Shown: positions 50,570-58,889 of the stretch, in pieces
Numbering within the stretch: the stretch's first letter is position 1
Layout of the letters: each line of letters opens with the position of its first letter
NCBI RefSeq assembly: GCF_009749525.1
Contig: NZ_WOAC01000024.1
Span: 1 to 64,000, forward strand
Direction of reading: 5' to 3'
Source of the DNA: Mesorhizobium xinjiangense
GTDB lineage: Bacteria > Pseudomonadota > Alphaproteobacteria > Rhizobiales > Rhizobiaceae
DNA length: 64,000 nt
Notes under the pieces: generated by a model
Told to the model about the DNA's origin: nothing
Database searches by the model: none
Seen by the model: the letters and a program-made list of their open reading frames with translations, nothing else
Translations under genes and position numbers: made by a program

Positions 50570-50943
50570 GTCGCGGAAGCATTTGCCGCAAGGGCGAATG
50601 CCGCCTTCGGCTGAGATTTCTTCAGTTGCCGATCTGTTCAGCGATCGCGCGCCTCTCACGGGCGCGCAATTGATCTATTGAGCGCGCCTTGCGGTGCGCC
50701 TTTGCGAAATCGTGCAGATGCAATCCCGATTCGCTCCCCCGTCCATGCGTCCTGCATGGACGGGGGGAATGGTGCCGATGCCCGAAGTTGCCAGATTGCG
50801 TGGGAGATACGCTTTTCGAGAATCGCTACCATCCGCCCGAAAGATGAATGAGTTCCAGCTCGGAACATATTCCGCGATCACGGAAATATGGCGGTCGGGA
50901 CACCCATGCCGGCATCCCGCCCGAAACTCGTTCCTTGTCGCCC
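50570..50943. other. 374-nt intergenic region rich in palindromes after fpr
   Basis: No gene is visible. The clearest structure is a perfect 13-bp hairpin at 50736-50766 (left arm cccccgtccatgc, loop gtcct). GCGCGCC-type inverted motifs also occur near 50645-50700. It lies between the ends of convergent genes and may hold a terminator or small RNA; no T tract follows the hairpin on the plus strand. Confidence 0.5.
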
Positions 50944-51258
50944 TCAATAGTTGCCGTTGTAATAGCGCTCGTCGCACGGGGCCGTGTAGATCGAGCCGTC
51001 GGGGCGCTGATAGCGGCAGAGTTCTTCGCCTCGGCGCGGCGTCGTGGCCTGGCCGACTGCGGCGCCCAGGATCGCGCCGCCGGCCGCGCCGATCAGCGTG
51101 CTCTTGGTGTCCCGGCCGATGGCCTGTCCGGCAAGTGCGCCGGCGCCGGCGCCAAGCAGTGCTCCGGTGCCCGCGCGCTGCTCGGATTCGGTGGCGCAGC
51201 CGGCAAGGGCCAATGCGGCGATGACTGCCGAAGCAAATGTGAACTGACGTATCTGCAT
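50944..51258 (-). CDS. Small glycine-zipper lipoprotein
   Basis: The 104-residue protein begins with a signal ending in the lipobox LAGC (Cys near residue 20). A glycine/alanine zipper follows (GTGALLGAGAGALAGQAIGR, then GAAGGAILGAAVGQ), then a C-terminal RYQRPDGSIYTAPCDERYY. Such outer-membrane lipoproteins (17-kDa antigen-like or osmotic-stress related) are common in Rhizobiales; no precise role is known. The start at 51258 is set by the signal peptide and GGAG upstream. Confidence 0.85.
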   Translation of the reverse strand: MQIRQFTFASAVIAALALAGCATESEQRAGTGALLGAGAGALAGQAIGRDTKSTLIGAAGGAILGAAVGQATTPRRGEELCRYQRPDGSIYTAPCDERYYNGNY

Positions 51259-51697
51259 GGTCGATGCTCTCCGTTTGAAGCCCCGGGTTCGCCTGCGGTT
51301 ACAATAGGGCGGAATAAAGATCGGGGAAATGATCGCCGGCCAAAATGTCCGTTCGCCTCCTTGGGTCTGCGGCAGCGAGAAGCAGGACCACTGATGGGAG
51401 CAAAAAAGTGGACGCGGCGACGGTGTTGCCTTCCACCCGCCCCAAAAACCCTCGTGGGACGGATGCCGCCGCGTCCTGCGAACCAGTAAATGACGAACCG
51501 CTGCAGCGGACAAAATGACTTCATGTGTCAAGCGGAAACAGGGTGAGGCCACGCATGTTGCCGTTCCGCAGTATGGCGACGATAACGGGGCAACCGTGAG
51601 CAGACTGGAGCCTGCAATTCGGCAGGTTACCATCGACGGCAGGTGTGCTATTCTCGAAATGTAACGAAATGAAACACATCGTTAAGAGGAGGAACGC
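51259..51697. other. Intergenic region with a candidate promoter for the following gene
   Basis: A 439-nt divergent gap without a believable gene. ttacca (51627-51632), 16 nt, tattct (51649-51654) is a weak sigma-70-like pair located 43 nt before the next ATG, and TAAGAGGAGG is a strong ribosome-binding site for it. The rest has no clear repeats. Confidence 0.35.
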
Positions 51698-52129
51698 ATG
51701 CCTGAAACAAATGGTCTCTCGCAACGTTGGGAGCAATATCGCCCTACAAAGTCAGTCTGGCTATGGTCGGTCGTCGGCGCTGCTGTCGCCACGGTTCTGA
51801 TCGGCTTCACGGCCGGTGGATGGACGACCGGTGGCTCGGCCAAGCTCATGGCCGCGCAATCTGCGCGCGACGCAAAGGCAGAACTTGCCGCAACCTTCTG
51901 TGTCGAACGCTTTGTCACCGCAGATGGGGCAGACAAGCATTTCGCCGAACTGAAGGAGGCGTCCAGTTGGCAGCGGGACGATTTCATCGAAGACGGCGGT
52001 TGGGTGAAGTTTGCCGGAATTGAAGATGCGATTCCGGGTGCGTCGGAGCGTTGTGCCGGCGAGATCGCGGCCATGGACGAATTGCCGGTGAAACAAGTGG
52101 AGGCCCCGGCTCAGCCCTCCGAAGGGTAG
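51698..52129 (+). CDS. Conserved hypothetical membrane-anchored protein
   Basis: I do not recognise a named family. The 143-residue protein has a short cytoplasmic start, one membrane segment (WLWSVVGAAVATVLIGFTAG, about 22-41) and a soluble part with two cysteines (ATFCVERF, SERCAGEI) that might form a disulfide in the periplasm. A strong AGGAGG site precedes the ATG. It runs in the same direction as the next small gene. Confidence 0.7.
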   Translation: MPETNGLSQRWEQYRPTKSVWLWSVVGAAVATVLIGFTAGGWTTGGSAKLMAAQSARDAKAELAATFCVERFVTADGADKHFAELKEASSWQRDDFIEDGGWVKFAGIEDAIPGASERCAGEIAAMDELPVKQVEAPAQPSEG

Positions 52130-52211
52130 ACAAGGGCCGATATTGACTTACGGTGCATGGGCACATGACAACTGCGACCGATGCATCGATGCGGGAGGCT
52201 CAGGACGGAAG

Positions 52212-52592
52212 ATGAACACTGCTTGCGTTCTGAGTTCGCTTGTTGCAGCCACGATATCCGTGGCAGGCACCGTCCCGGCCGTGGCCGACACCCAGATGTG
52301 GGTGGCTGCCGAAGACCTCGAGCGCCACACCTGCCCATCGGCAGAGTGTGGCGTAGTCGGACGGTTCTACTTCAAGGAACGGGTATTTGTTTACGAGACC
52401 ATGAAGGGATGGTCCCGCGTTTCTCCTTACCAGGCTGCCGGTTGTTATGACGGACGGTCTTCATACGTTGAGGTCGGTCGTAGCGAATGCACAATTGCGA
52501 ACGGCATCGACGAGGGCGAATTCGCCGAATGGGTCAGAACGGAGAACCTGTCGAAAGAGCAGCCCGAAAAGCCGTATGAGGTGCACGGATAG
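52212..52592 (+). CDS. Secreted SH3b-like domain protein
   Basis: The 126-residue protein has a signal peptide (cleavage near PAVA-DTQMW) followed by a short bacterial SH3-like domain: CPSAECGVVGRFYFKERVFV, YETMKGWSRVSPYQ, YVEVGRSECTIANG. Paired cysteines suggest an oxidised periplasmic fold. SH3b domains often bind peptidoglycan or target proteins, but the partner here is unknown. The start at 52212 was chosen because it opens the signal peptide. Confidence 0.72.
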   Translation: MNTACVLSSLVAATISVAGTVPAVADTQMWVAAEDLERHTCPSAECGVVGRFYFKERVFVYETMKGWSRVSPYQAAGCYDGRSSYVEVGRSECTIANGIDEGEFAEWVRTENLSKEQPEKPYEVHG

Positions 52593-52643
52593 TGTTCAGT
52601 CGGTGCGGCACCCGGTCCGGGCCGACCGATACAACCGCTATTA

Positions 52644-52708
52644 GCGCGCGTTTGCTTCAGACGGAATCGTTTGAAGCAAAGATATGCGCGCCAGATCAAT
52701 ATGCTGGA
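52644..52708. repeat. Bipartite palindromic repeat, hairpin A and linker only
   Basis: Left arm gcgcgcgtttgcttcagacg (52644-52663), loop gaat, right arm 52668-52691 (starting cgtttgaagcaaagatatgc), then the linker cagatcaatatgct and gga. The left arm has lost the atatct part seen in the other copies, and hairpin B is missing. It lies between the SH3b gene and the convergent tRNA-Asn. Confidence 0.9.
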
Positions 52709-52773
52709 AGGCTGGGAATTGCTTCCTGCCAACGACGAATTTTCAATGAAAGCAACGCTTTAGATATAGAAAG

Positions 52774-52848
52774 TGGCTCCCCGGGCCGGATTCGAACCAG
52801 CGACCAACCGGTTAACAGCCGGTTGCTCTACCGCTGAGCTACCGGGGA
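52774..52848 (-). tRNA. tRNA-Asn (anticodon GTT), CCA encoded
   Basis: Reading the minus strand, the acceptor stem is tccccgg/ccgggga with discriminator G and an encoded CCA. The D arm contains agctcagcggtagagc. The anticodon stem ccgg/ccgg surrounds loop ctgttaa (anticodon GTT), and the T arm has ggttcgaatcc. All arms pair. The anticodon assigns asparagine. Confidence 0.97.
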
Positions 52849-53047
52849 AAGCCCGCTCTCGCGAAGTGGGGTGCCTATAGCAAACCCTGTTTGGATTTGC
52901 CAAGCATGTTTTCACATTTTTTGACGCAGTTCGTTTGCGTGGTCTCGAAATCTCCTCAGCTTACCCGCATATAGCCGCACCGCTGGAACTGTGTTCCGGC
53001 TCCAGCGTAGTGTCAGGACGCATGGCAGATACAGTCAGGATTTTCCC

Positions 53048-53323
53048 ATGGCAGCACAGCCGGGCCGCGACGACGACGCGGCGCCCACGATTACCGTCTT
53101 CGGACGCACGTTCAGACTGCCGCGCTCGCGCGGGCTGCGCGTGGGACTCGGGGTGATGCTGATTGTCCTCGGCATTTTCGGTTTCCTGCCGGTGCTCGGT
53201 TTCTGGATGATTCCGCTGGGCCTGCTGGTGCTCTCCTACGAGTTCCACCTCGTGCGCAGGATGCGTCGGCGCGGCATCGTCCATTGGGAGCGCCGCAAGG
53301 GGCGCCGCAAGAGGCGAGATTGA
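53048..53323 (+). CDS. Small PGPGW-like transmembrane protein
   Basis: The 91-residue protein has an acidic N-terminus, a hydrophobic hairpin (VGLGVMLIVLGIFGFLPVLG followed by FWMIPLGLLVLSYEF) and a very basic tail (RRMRRRGIVHWERRKGRRKR). The layout resembles the PGPGW membrane family, in which a Pro-Gly turn joins two helices, although PGPGW itself is replaced by LPVLGFW. Function unknown. The ATG at 53048 is preferred to a longer frame from 52991. Confidence 0.7.
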   Translation: MAAQPGRDDDAAPTITVFGRTFRLPRSRGLRVGLGVMLIVLGIFGFLPVLGFWMIPLGLLVLSYEFHLVRRMRRRGIVHWERRKGRRKRRD

Positions 53324-53393
53324 TGCTGCCGGCCGCGCACGAGACGCATTTCGCGAGTGCTGTGCGAGCACGGCCGGTGCGCCCACTATGCCT

Positions 53394-54833
53394 TCAAGGC
53401 GTTGCCTCATCCCTGAAATCGGGGAACGCGTCACCGGAATAAAGCGGTGTGGCGACGCTTGAATATGACGAGGCAAGCTGAAAGGCGCTCAGATCGTCGA
53501 GTGTGTCGGAGACGATCTGCATGCCCATCGGCATGTTCTGCGGGCCGATGCCGATCGGCGCATTCACGACGGGATAGTGGCCGAGCAGGTTCCAGGGCCA
53601 TGTCAGCGCAAAGCTCAGGCCCTTGACCTTTTCCTCGCCGATCGTGACGGTGTCCTCATGCGGATGCAAGCCGTGTTCTGCGGGGATCAAGGGGGTCGCC
53701 AGGGTGGGCATCACGAGGGCCTTGAAGCCCCGCGTGAAGACTTTGTCTTGCACCGATCGATGATACTTGCTCAACAGCTCGTCCGTCGCCACCGCGCCTT
53801 GCGGGCCAAGCTTGTCGCGGACGCGATCCAGGATTGAGCGGACATAGGGCGTCAGTTGGTCCTGCGCCTGATCCGCCGTCGCCAGCATGCCGCCCATGCT
53901 GGTCGAAAACAGACCCACGAGGTAGGTCTCCATATCGGACGACTGGAACCCGAGATCCACGACCTCGACATTCGCGCCCAATGTCTTCAGATGCGCCAGC
54001 GCGGCGTCCATCGCCTTGCTGACGGCCGGGTCGATCGGCGTCATGCTGGTGCCCGGATCGTAGGCGATCTTCCATCCTTCTATGGGTGCGTATGTCGAGG
54101 GGAATTCCAGCCGCGGCCGTAGCGAAGAGTGAACGGCGGGATGCGGCCCGACCATGGCATTGGTGAACAGATTGAGATCGTCGAAGGTCCTGGCGAGCGG
54201 GCCCTCGGTCTCATAGGGCACCTCGCTGGTCGGGATCCGCCCGAAAGGTGCCTTGAAGCCGTAGAGACCGCATAGCGAGGACGGGATGCGGATCGAGCCG
54301 CCCATGTCCGAGCCGAGCGCCAGTGTCGTGAAGCCGGCAGCCAGTGCAGAGCACGATCCGCCCGATGATCCGCCCGGCGTATAGGCGAGGTTCCACGGGT
54401 TGCGCGTCACTCCCCACAGGCGTGTCACCGTGGTCATCCAGGAATAGACTTCCGGGATAGTGGTCTGGATGTGAAAGACGACGCCGGTCTGCCGCAGACG
54501 TTCGATCACCGGGTTGTCGGCCTTGTCGGGCGGGGCATTTTCCAACAGGAGAGAGCCCATGGTCGTGACCCAGCCCTTGACCTCATATTCGTCCTTCACC
54601 GCAACGGTGATTCCTTCCAGGGAGCGCGGGTTCTTGTCCTTGTAGCGCTTGTCCGATTCCTGCGCTGCCGCGCGGGCCTCGTCGAAATGACGGTAGGTGA
54701 TGCAATTGACCTTGTCGTTGAGTTCTTCGATCCGCTTGATCTGCGCCTCCAGCACATCCGAGGGAGCAAGGTCTCCGTCCCGGAAGCGCTTCAGCAATTC
54801 GGTTGCGGGCAGATAGGTCGGATCTGCGGCCAC
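53394..54833 (-). CDS. Amidase (amidase signature family)
   Basis: The 479-residue protein carries the Ser-cisSer-Lys triad of amidase-signature enzymes: Lys in ITVAVKDEYEVKG (about residue 80), the cis-Ser in TPGGSSGGSCSALAAG and the nucleophile Ser in GSDMGGSIRIPSSLCGLYGF. A GatA role is unlikely because gatB/gatC are absent and the sequence has a divergent C-terminal half. The substrate is unknown. It might act on amides imported by the 44096-48721 transporter, but the genes are separated, so this is speculation. Confidence 0.92.
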   Translation of the reverse strand: MAADPTYLPATELLKRFRDGDLAPSDVLEAQIKRIEELNDKVNCITYRHFDEARAAAQESDKRYKDKNPRSLEGITVAVKDEYEVKGWVTTMGSLLLENAPPDKADNPVIERLRQTGVVFHIQTTIPEVYSWMTTVTRLWGVTRNPWNLAYTPGGSSGGSCSALAAGFTTLALGSDMGGSIRIPSSLCGLYGFKAPFGRIPTSEVPYETEGPLARTFDDLNLFTNAMVGPHPAVHSSLRPRLEFPSTYAPIEGWKIAYDPGTSMTPIDPAVSKAMDAALAHLKTLGANVEVVDLGFQSSDMETYLVGLFSTSMGGMLATADQAQDQLTPYVRSILDRVRDKLGPQGAVATDELLSKYHRSVQDKVFTRGFKALVMPTLATPLIPAEHGLHPHEDTVTIGEEKVKGLSFALTWPWNLLGHYPVVNAPIGIGPQNMPMGMQIVSDTLDDLSAFQLASSYSSVATPLYSGDAFPDFRDEATP

Positions 54834-55169
54834 GGCAACTTTGGCTGGTGGCCTAGCAGGTGATTATCGCAGGTTGCGGATTGCCTGCCGAGGTTGAAAT
54901 CCCCGTCAACCGGCACGGCTTGTCGGCAGTGCTGGCTGCGGCGGGGCTTCCCGACAGGAAAACGCCCCCGCGGGGCCAATCATAAGCAGCGGCACCCCTG
55001 AGAAAGCGTATCATCCAAGCCACAGCCGCTAACCCTTTTGGCAAATGTTTGCCGCTTGGGCCTTGCGGCCCGAAAAAAGAACGCCTATTCAGAACGCGCA
55101 AAGGCGGTGATTCAGATTTGAATTTGGGCCGTCGGGCAAGCGACTGATCTGAATGCGTTTTTTTGGCTT
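54834..55169. other. Intergenic region before tRNA-Cys
   Basis: No gene seen. It contains short GC palindromes (gcccccgcggggc near 54964; gggccttgcggccc near 55058 followed by gaaaaaag) and AT-rich stretches near 55110-55165 that may include the tRNA promoter and that of the divergent amidase. None has the layout of a standard terminator on either strand. Confidence 0.35.
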
Positions 55170-55243
55170 GGCCTCGTGGCGGAGTGGTTACGCAGAGGAC
55201 TGCAAATCCTTCTACCCCGGTTCGATTCCGGGCGAGGCCTCCA
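55170..55243 (+). tRNA. tRNA-Cys (anticodon GCA), CCA encoded
   Basis: The acceptor stem is ggcctcg/cgaggcc with discriminator T and an encoded CCA. The anticodon stem aggac/tcctt region surrounds loop ctgcaaa (anticodon GCA), and the T arm is ccccggttcgattccggg. The D arm has ggcggagtggttacgc. All parts fit a class I tRNA for cysteine. Confidence 0.97.
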
Positions 55244-55326
55244 GCATTTGATTGTGTCGCACGGGAGCGGGTACGCTTGGCTCCAACGAGACTGATGCCG
55301 CATTGCGGCAAGCACGGGCAGACGGA

Positions 55327-55995
55327 ATGAACGCTGATTTTGCTGCGCAGCGCATGAAAATGGTCGAGGGCCAGCTGCGGACCACGGATGTCACGAATGT
55401 GGACGTCCTGGAGGCGTTCGCGTCCGTCCCGCGCGAGGCGTTTGTATTCTCTCGGCGCCGCGATCTGGCCTATATCGACGAGGATATCGATATCTCTCCG
55501 CCGAACGGGCCGGGTCGTTTCCTGATGGAACCGTCTCCTCTTGCCAAGTTGCTTCAATTGGCTGAAATCGGCCATGATGACGTGGTTCTCGATGTCGGCG
55601 TGGGTACGGGCTATTCAAGCGCCATCCTGTCGCGTGTCGCCGGTTCGGTGATCGCTTTGGAGAGCGACGAGACCCTTGCCAAAAGCGCCGCCGATACGCT
55701 TTCGGAACTGGGCTATGACAATGTTGCGGTCGTCAATGGAGATTTGACGATCGGTTGTGCCGCCGAAGCTCCATATGACGTCATCATATTGCAAGGTGCT
55801 GTCGATGAGGTTCCGGCAGCTTTGATGGATCAGTTGAAGGAGGGTGGCCGCCTCGTTGCCGTCGAGGGTGTCGGCAATGCCGGGGTGGCGCGGCTTTATG
55901 TCAGGAAGGACGGGCTTGTGGCCAGTCGGCGCGGATTCAATGCGGCCATCAGGCCGTTGCCGGGATTTCAGCGCCAGCCGGCATTCGAGTTCTGA
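55327..55995 (+). CDS. Protein-L-isoaspartate O-methyltransferase-like protein (PIMT family)
   Basis: The 222-residue protein begins FAAQRMKMVEGQLRTTDVTN and has VPREAFV, a degenerate substrate region, and the SAM-binding motif VVLDVGVGTGYSSAILSRVA, the PIMT form of motif I. PIMT repairs isoaspartate in aged proteins. The active-site loop is not the canonical SQP; the region reads PPNGPGRFLMEPSPLAKLLQ, so repair activity is uncertain. Such proteins upstream of tolC are common in Rhizobiales (recall). The start at 55327 is set by this N-terminus. Confidence 0.88.
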   Translation: MNADFAAQRMKMVEGQLRTTDVTNVDVLEAFASVPREAFVFSRRRDLAYIDEDIDISPPNGPGRFLMEPSPLAKLLQLAEIGHDDVVLDVGVGTGYSSAILSRVAGSVIALESDETLAKSAADTLSELGYDNVAVVNGDLTIGCAAEAPYDVIILQGAVDEVPAALMDQLKEGGRLVAVEGVGNAGVARLYVRKDGLVASRRGFNAAIRPLPGFQRQPAFEF

Positions 55996-56112
55996 CAGGT
56001 TGCAAGAGCAAGGCCGTGCCGTCATTGTGGCGCCAGACGTCGGAATGGGGCCAAATCAGGTGGGAAACCTGCATCGCGTGTTTGATGCAGAGTAAAGTGG
56101 AGAGGTAGGTCC

Positions 56113-57483
56113 GTGGCATCCATACGTAAAAGATTGCTGGCCGCAGTCGCATTGACTGCCGTCTCGATCATGCCGGCCATTGCCCACGCCGAAACGATCC
56201 TCGGGGCTTTGGGGAAGGCATACGAGCACAATTCCAGCTTGAATTCGGCGCGCGCCGGCGTGCGGGTGACCGATGAAAGCGTGGCGATCGCCAAGTCGGG
56301 ATACCGCCCGACCGTCAACGGCGTGGGGACGATCAACTACAGTTCGAGCGACGGCACACGCCTGACGACGGGGTCCTTCGGCGTCGAGATCAATCAGATG
56401 CTGTTCGACGGCTTTCAGACCAAGAACAATGTGCGCGCGGCCGAGGCGCGCGTGCGCGCTTCGGTGGAAAGCCTGCGCAACACCGAGCAGAACACGCTGT
56501 TCGATGCCGCATCGGCTTATATGGACGTGATCCGGGATCGGCAGATCGCCGTGCTGCGCGAACGCAACCTGGCGTTCCTCCAGGAGCAGGTTCGCGCCGC
56601 GCAATCGCGCTTCGAAGTGGGCGAGGGGACCCGCACCGACGTCGCCCAGTCCGAGGCCAGCCGTGCTGCGGCGATCGCCACGCTGGCGGCGGCGCGCGCC
56701 AACACCAGCTCCAGCGAAGCGATATACCAGCAGGTGATCGGCGACGCGCCGAACCAGCTCGCATCCGCGGCGGCGCAAGCCAACAAGCTGCCGGGCAGCC
56801 TTGCCGCAGCCGAGTCCATCGCGTCGGCCGAGCATCCGGCAATCATTGCGACGCAGCATCTGGTCGATGCGGCCGACTTCGATGTCAGGGTGACGGAAGG
56901 GGCGCTGCTTCCCGGAGTGACGGCCAGGGCGGGCGTGTCGCGCGACTACCGCAACACGGTTCCCGAGACCTTCGCCTCGGATGACGGCACGTCCAATTCC
57001 GCCAGTATCGGCGCGACTCTGTCGGTGCCGATCTATCAGGGCGGCCGCGTGTCGGCGCAGGTGCGCCAGTCGAAGGAAACGCTCGGTCAGGCCCGCATCG
57101 AGGTCGACGTGACCCGCGACAATGTTCGCGCCGCGGTGACATCCGCCTGGACGCAGTATGTGGCGTCGCAGGAGCAACTCGCTTCGACCAGAGAAGCCGT
57201 CGCGGCGGCGCAGTTGGCCCTCGACGGCGTCATCGAAGAACGCAATGTCGGCCAGCGCACGACGCTCGACGTCCTCGATTCGCAGGCCGATCTGATCGAC
57301 GCGCAGGTTGCGGTTGCCAATTCGGAGCGCAACGTCGTGGTTGCGAGCTACGCGATCCTGTCGGCCATTGGCCGGCTCAGCGTGCGCACGCTCGGCCTCC
57401 AGGTGGCGCAGCACCGCCCCGAGGAGCATTACAACGCCGTCAAGGACAAATGGTACGGCCTGCGCACGCCCGACGGGCGCTGA
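56113..57483 (+). CDS. tolC: TolC-family outer-membrane efflux channel
   Basis: TolC forms the outer-membrane duct for type I secretion and RND/ABC efflux pumps. The 456-residue protein has a signal peptide (LLAAVALTAVSIMPAIAHA) and two repeats of the OEP family: AYEHNSSLNSARAGVRVTDE with INQMLFDGFQTKNNVRAAEA, and VTARAGVSRDYRN with LSVPIYQGGRVSAQVRQSKE. It ends with ERNVVVASYAILSAIGRLSV. The start is a GTG with GGAGAGG upstream. A terminator hairpin follows. Confidence 0.95.
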   Translation: MASIRKRLLAAVALTAVSIMPAIAHAETILGALGKAYEHNSSLNSARAGVRVTDESVAIAKSGYRPTVNGVGTINYSSSDGTRLTTGSFGVEINQMLFDGFQTKNNVRAAEARVRASVESLRNTEQNTLFDAASAYMDVIRDRQIAVLRERNLAFLQEQVRAAQSRFEVGEGTRTDVAQSEASRAAAIATLAAARANTSSSEAIYQQVIGDAPNQLASAAAQANKLPGSLAAAESIASAEHPAIIATQHLVDAADFDVRVTEGALLPGVTARAGVSRDYRNTVPETFASDDGTSNSASIGATLSVPIYQGGRVSAQVRQSKETLGQARIEVDVTRDNVRAAVTSAWTQYVASQEQLASTREAVAAAQLALDGVIEERNVGQRTTLDVLDSQADLIDAQVAVANSERNVVVASYAILSAIGRLSVRTLGLQVAQHRPEEHYNAVKDKWYGLRTPDGR

Positions 57484-57489
57484 TGTAAA

Positions 57490-57520
57490 CCCGGAGCGGA
57501 TGTCGCTCCGGGCTCATTTT
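57490..57520 (+). terminator. Terminator hairpin after tolC
   Basis: cccggagcg, loop gatgt, cgctccggg forms a perfect 9-bp stem followed by ctcatttt. It lies between convergent tolC and the cytochrome c gene. Confidence 0.75.
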
Positions 57521-57545
57521 CCAAAATCAAACGTCTTTTCCGAAA

Positions 57546-58877
57546 TCAGGACCGTGGATCCTGCGGTCGGCCGGCATTCCCTCTGCGCCTGGCGACGTCG
57601 TCTGCCGTCACGGCACCGGCTTCGTTCGACCACGCGCTCCGCACGAAGGTGGCGAGTGCGGCCACTTCCTCGTCGGACAGGCGATGGCCAAAATCGGGCA
57701 TCGCGAGATCGGCCGGACGGCTTTGGGTCGAGGGCAGCCGCGATCCGTTGAGAATCACGTCGATGACGCCGGCCGTCTGTGACGCGTTGACCAGCGAATT
57801 GCCGTCGAGTTCTGGAAAGACCCCGTCGGCGCCCCTTCCGTCGGTGAAGTGGCAGGCATTGCAATTGTCGAGATAGAGCCTCGGACCGAGTTCCATCGCC
57901 GGGTCGGCCGATGCAAGAAGTTCGGTCGTCGCTTCGGCGTCTGCATCGGGCTCCGGCTGCGTTCCGTCGCCGCCGCCACCACCGATATGGCGAAGATAGG
58001 CCACGATGGCGTCGAGATCGTCCTCGCTGGCGTATTGCATCGAATGCGCGATGACCAGCGACATCTCGCCCGTCACCGCGGACCGGTCGTTGCGCCCGGA
58101 GGCGAGATAGGCCTTCAGTTGCTCCGCGCTCCAGGTCTGAGGGGCCGAATTCGGCCCGCGCAAATCCGGAGCAGACCATCCGCCGATCGCGCCGCCAGTG
58201 AGGAAGGTTGCATCCTCGCCGGTCGTGGCCGCCTGGGCGAAGATCGCGTTGCGCGGGGTATGGCAGGCGCCGCAATGGCCGAGCGTTTCGACCAGATACG
58301 CGCCGCGGTCGAGGACCGGATCGTCGTAGCGGGGCGTGAAGCCGGGTGCCGAAAGCGCGGCCCAGTCCCAGACGCGAATACCCCAGCGCTGGTCGAACGG
58401 GAAGTCGAGCTTGGTCGTTTCACCCTCGCTGGCGACAGGCTCGACCTCGTTCATGAAGAAGCCGTAGAGGACACGGATATCCTGTTCGGACAGCTTGCGG
58501 TAGTTGTCGTACGGCATTGCGGGATAGAGATGCGTGCCATCTCGGCGCACACCGTCATTAAGCACGGCGCGAAACTCATCGAGCGTATAGCCTCCGATGC
58601 CGACGTCAGGATCGGGCGTGATATTGGTCGACCAGATCGTGCCAAAAGGGCTTTCTATCGCGCGCCCGCCGGCGAAAGGCTCGCCGCCTTCGGCCGTGTG
58701 GCAGGCCGCACAGTCGGCCAGCCGCATGGTATATTCGCCCTGTCCGGCAGGCACTTCGTAATTCGCGGCCAGTTGGTCGTTCGGCGGTGTCTTGCGGATG
58801 GGCAGGAAGGCGATTGCCGCAACGGCAACCAGGCCGAGAACGATCAGACCCGCGACGATCCTGAGAAACGTCTTCAT
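57546..58877 (-). CDS. Triheme cytochrome c subunit of a membrane-bound dehydrogenase
   Basis: The 443-residue protein has an N-terminal membrane anchor (LRIVAGLIVLGLVAVAAIAF) and three CxxCH heme sites: CAACH (56-60), CGACH (202-206) and CNACH (339-343). This is the three-domain arrangement of the electron-transfer subunit of alcohol, gluconate and sorbitol dehydrogenases, passing electrons to ubiquinone at the periplasmic membrane face. It is the third gene of the operon after the Tat-exported subunit 3 and the flavoprotein. A Gly/Asp/Glu-rich linker lies between domains 2 and 3. Confidence 0.94.
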   Translation of the reverse strand: MKTFLRIVAGLIVLGLVAVAAIAFLPIRKTPPNDQLAANYEVPAGQGEYTMRLADCAACHTAEGGEPFAGGRAIESPFGTIWSTNITPDPDVGIGGYTLDEFRAVLNDGVRRDGTHLYPAMPYDNYRKLSEQDIRVLYGFFMNEVEPVASEGETTKLDFPFDQRWGIRVWDWAALSAPGFTPRYDDPVLDRGAYLVETLGHCGACHTPRNAIFAQAATTGEDATFLTGGAIGGWSAPDLRGPNSAPQTWSAEQLKAYLASGRNDRSAVTGEMSLVIAHSMQYASEDDLDAIVAYLRHIGGGGGDGTQPEPDADAEATTELLASADPAMELGPRLYLDNCNACHFTDGRGADGVFPELDGNSLVNASQTAGVIDVILNGSRLPSTQSRPADLAMPDFGHRLSDEEVAALATFVRSAWSNEAGAVTADDVARRRGNAGRPQDPRS

Positions 58878-58889
58878 GGCTGCGCCTCC

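Noticed and set aside
55055-55085. gggcc/ggccc hairpin followed by gaaaaaag as a terminator
   Set aside because: On the plus strand it is followed by A, not T. On the minus strand the T run comes before the stem, so it has the wrong polarity for either neighbour.
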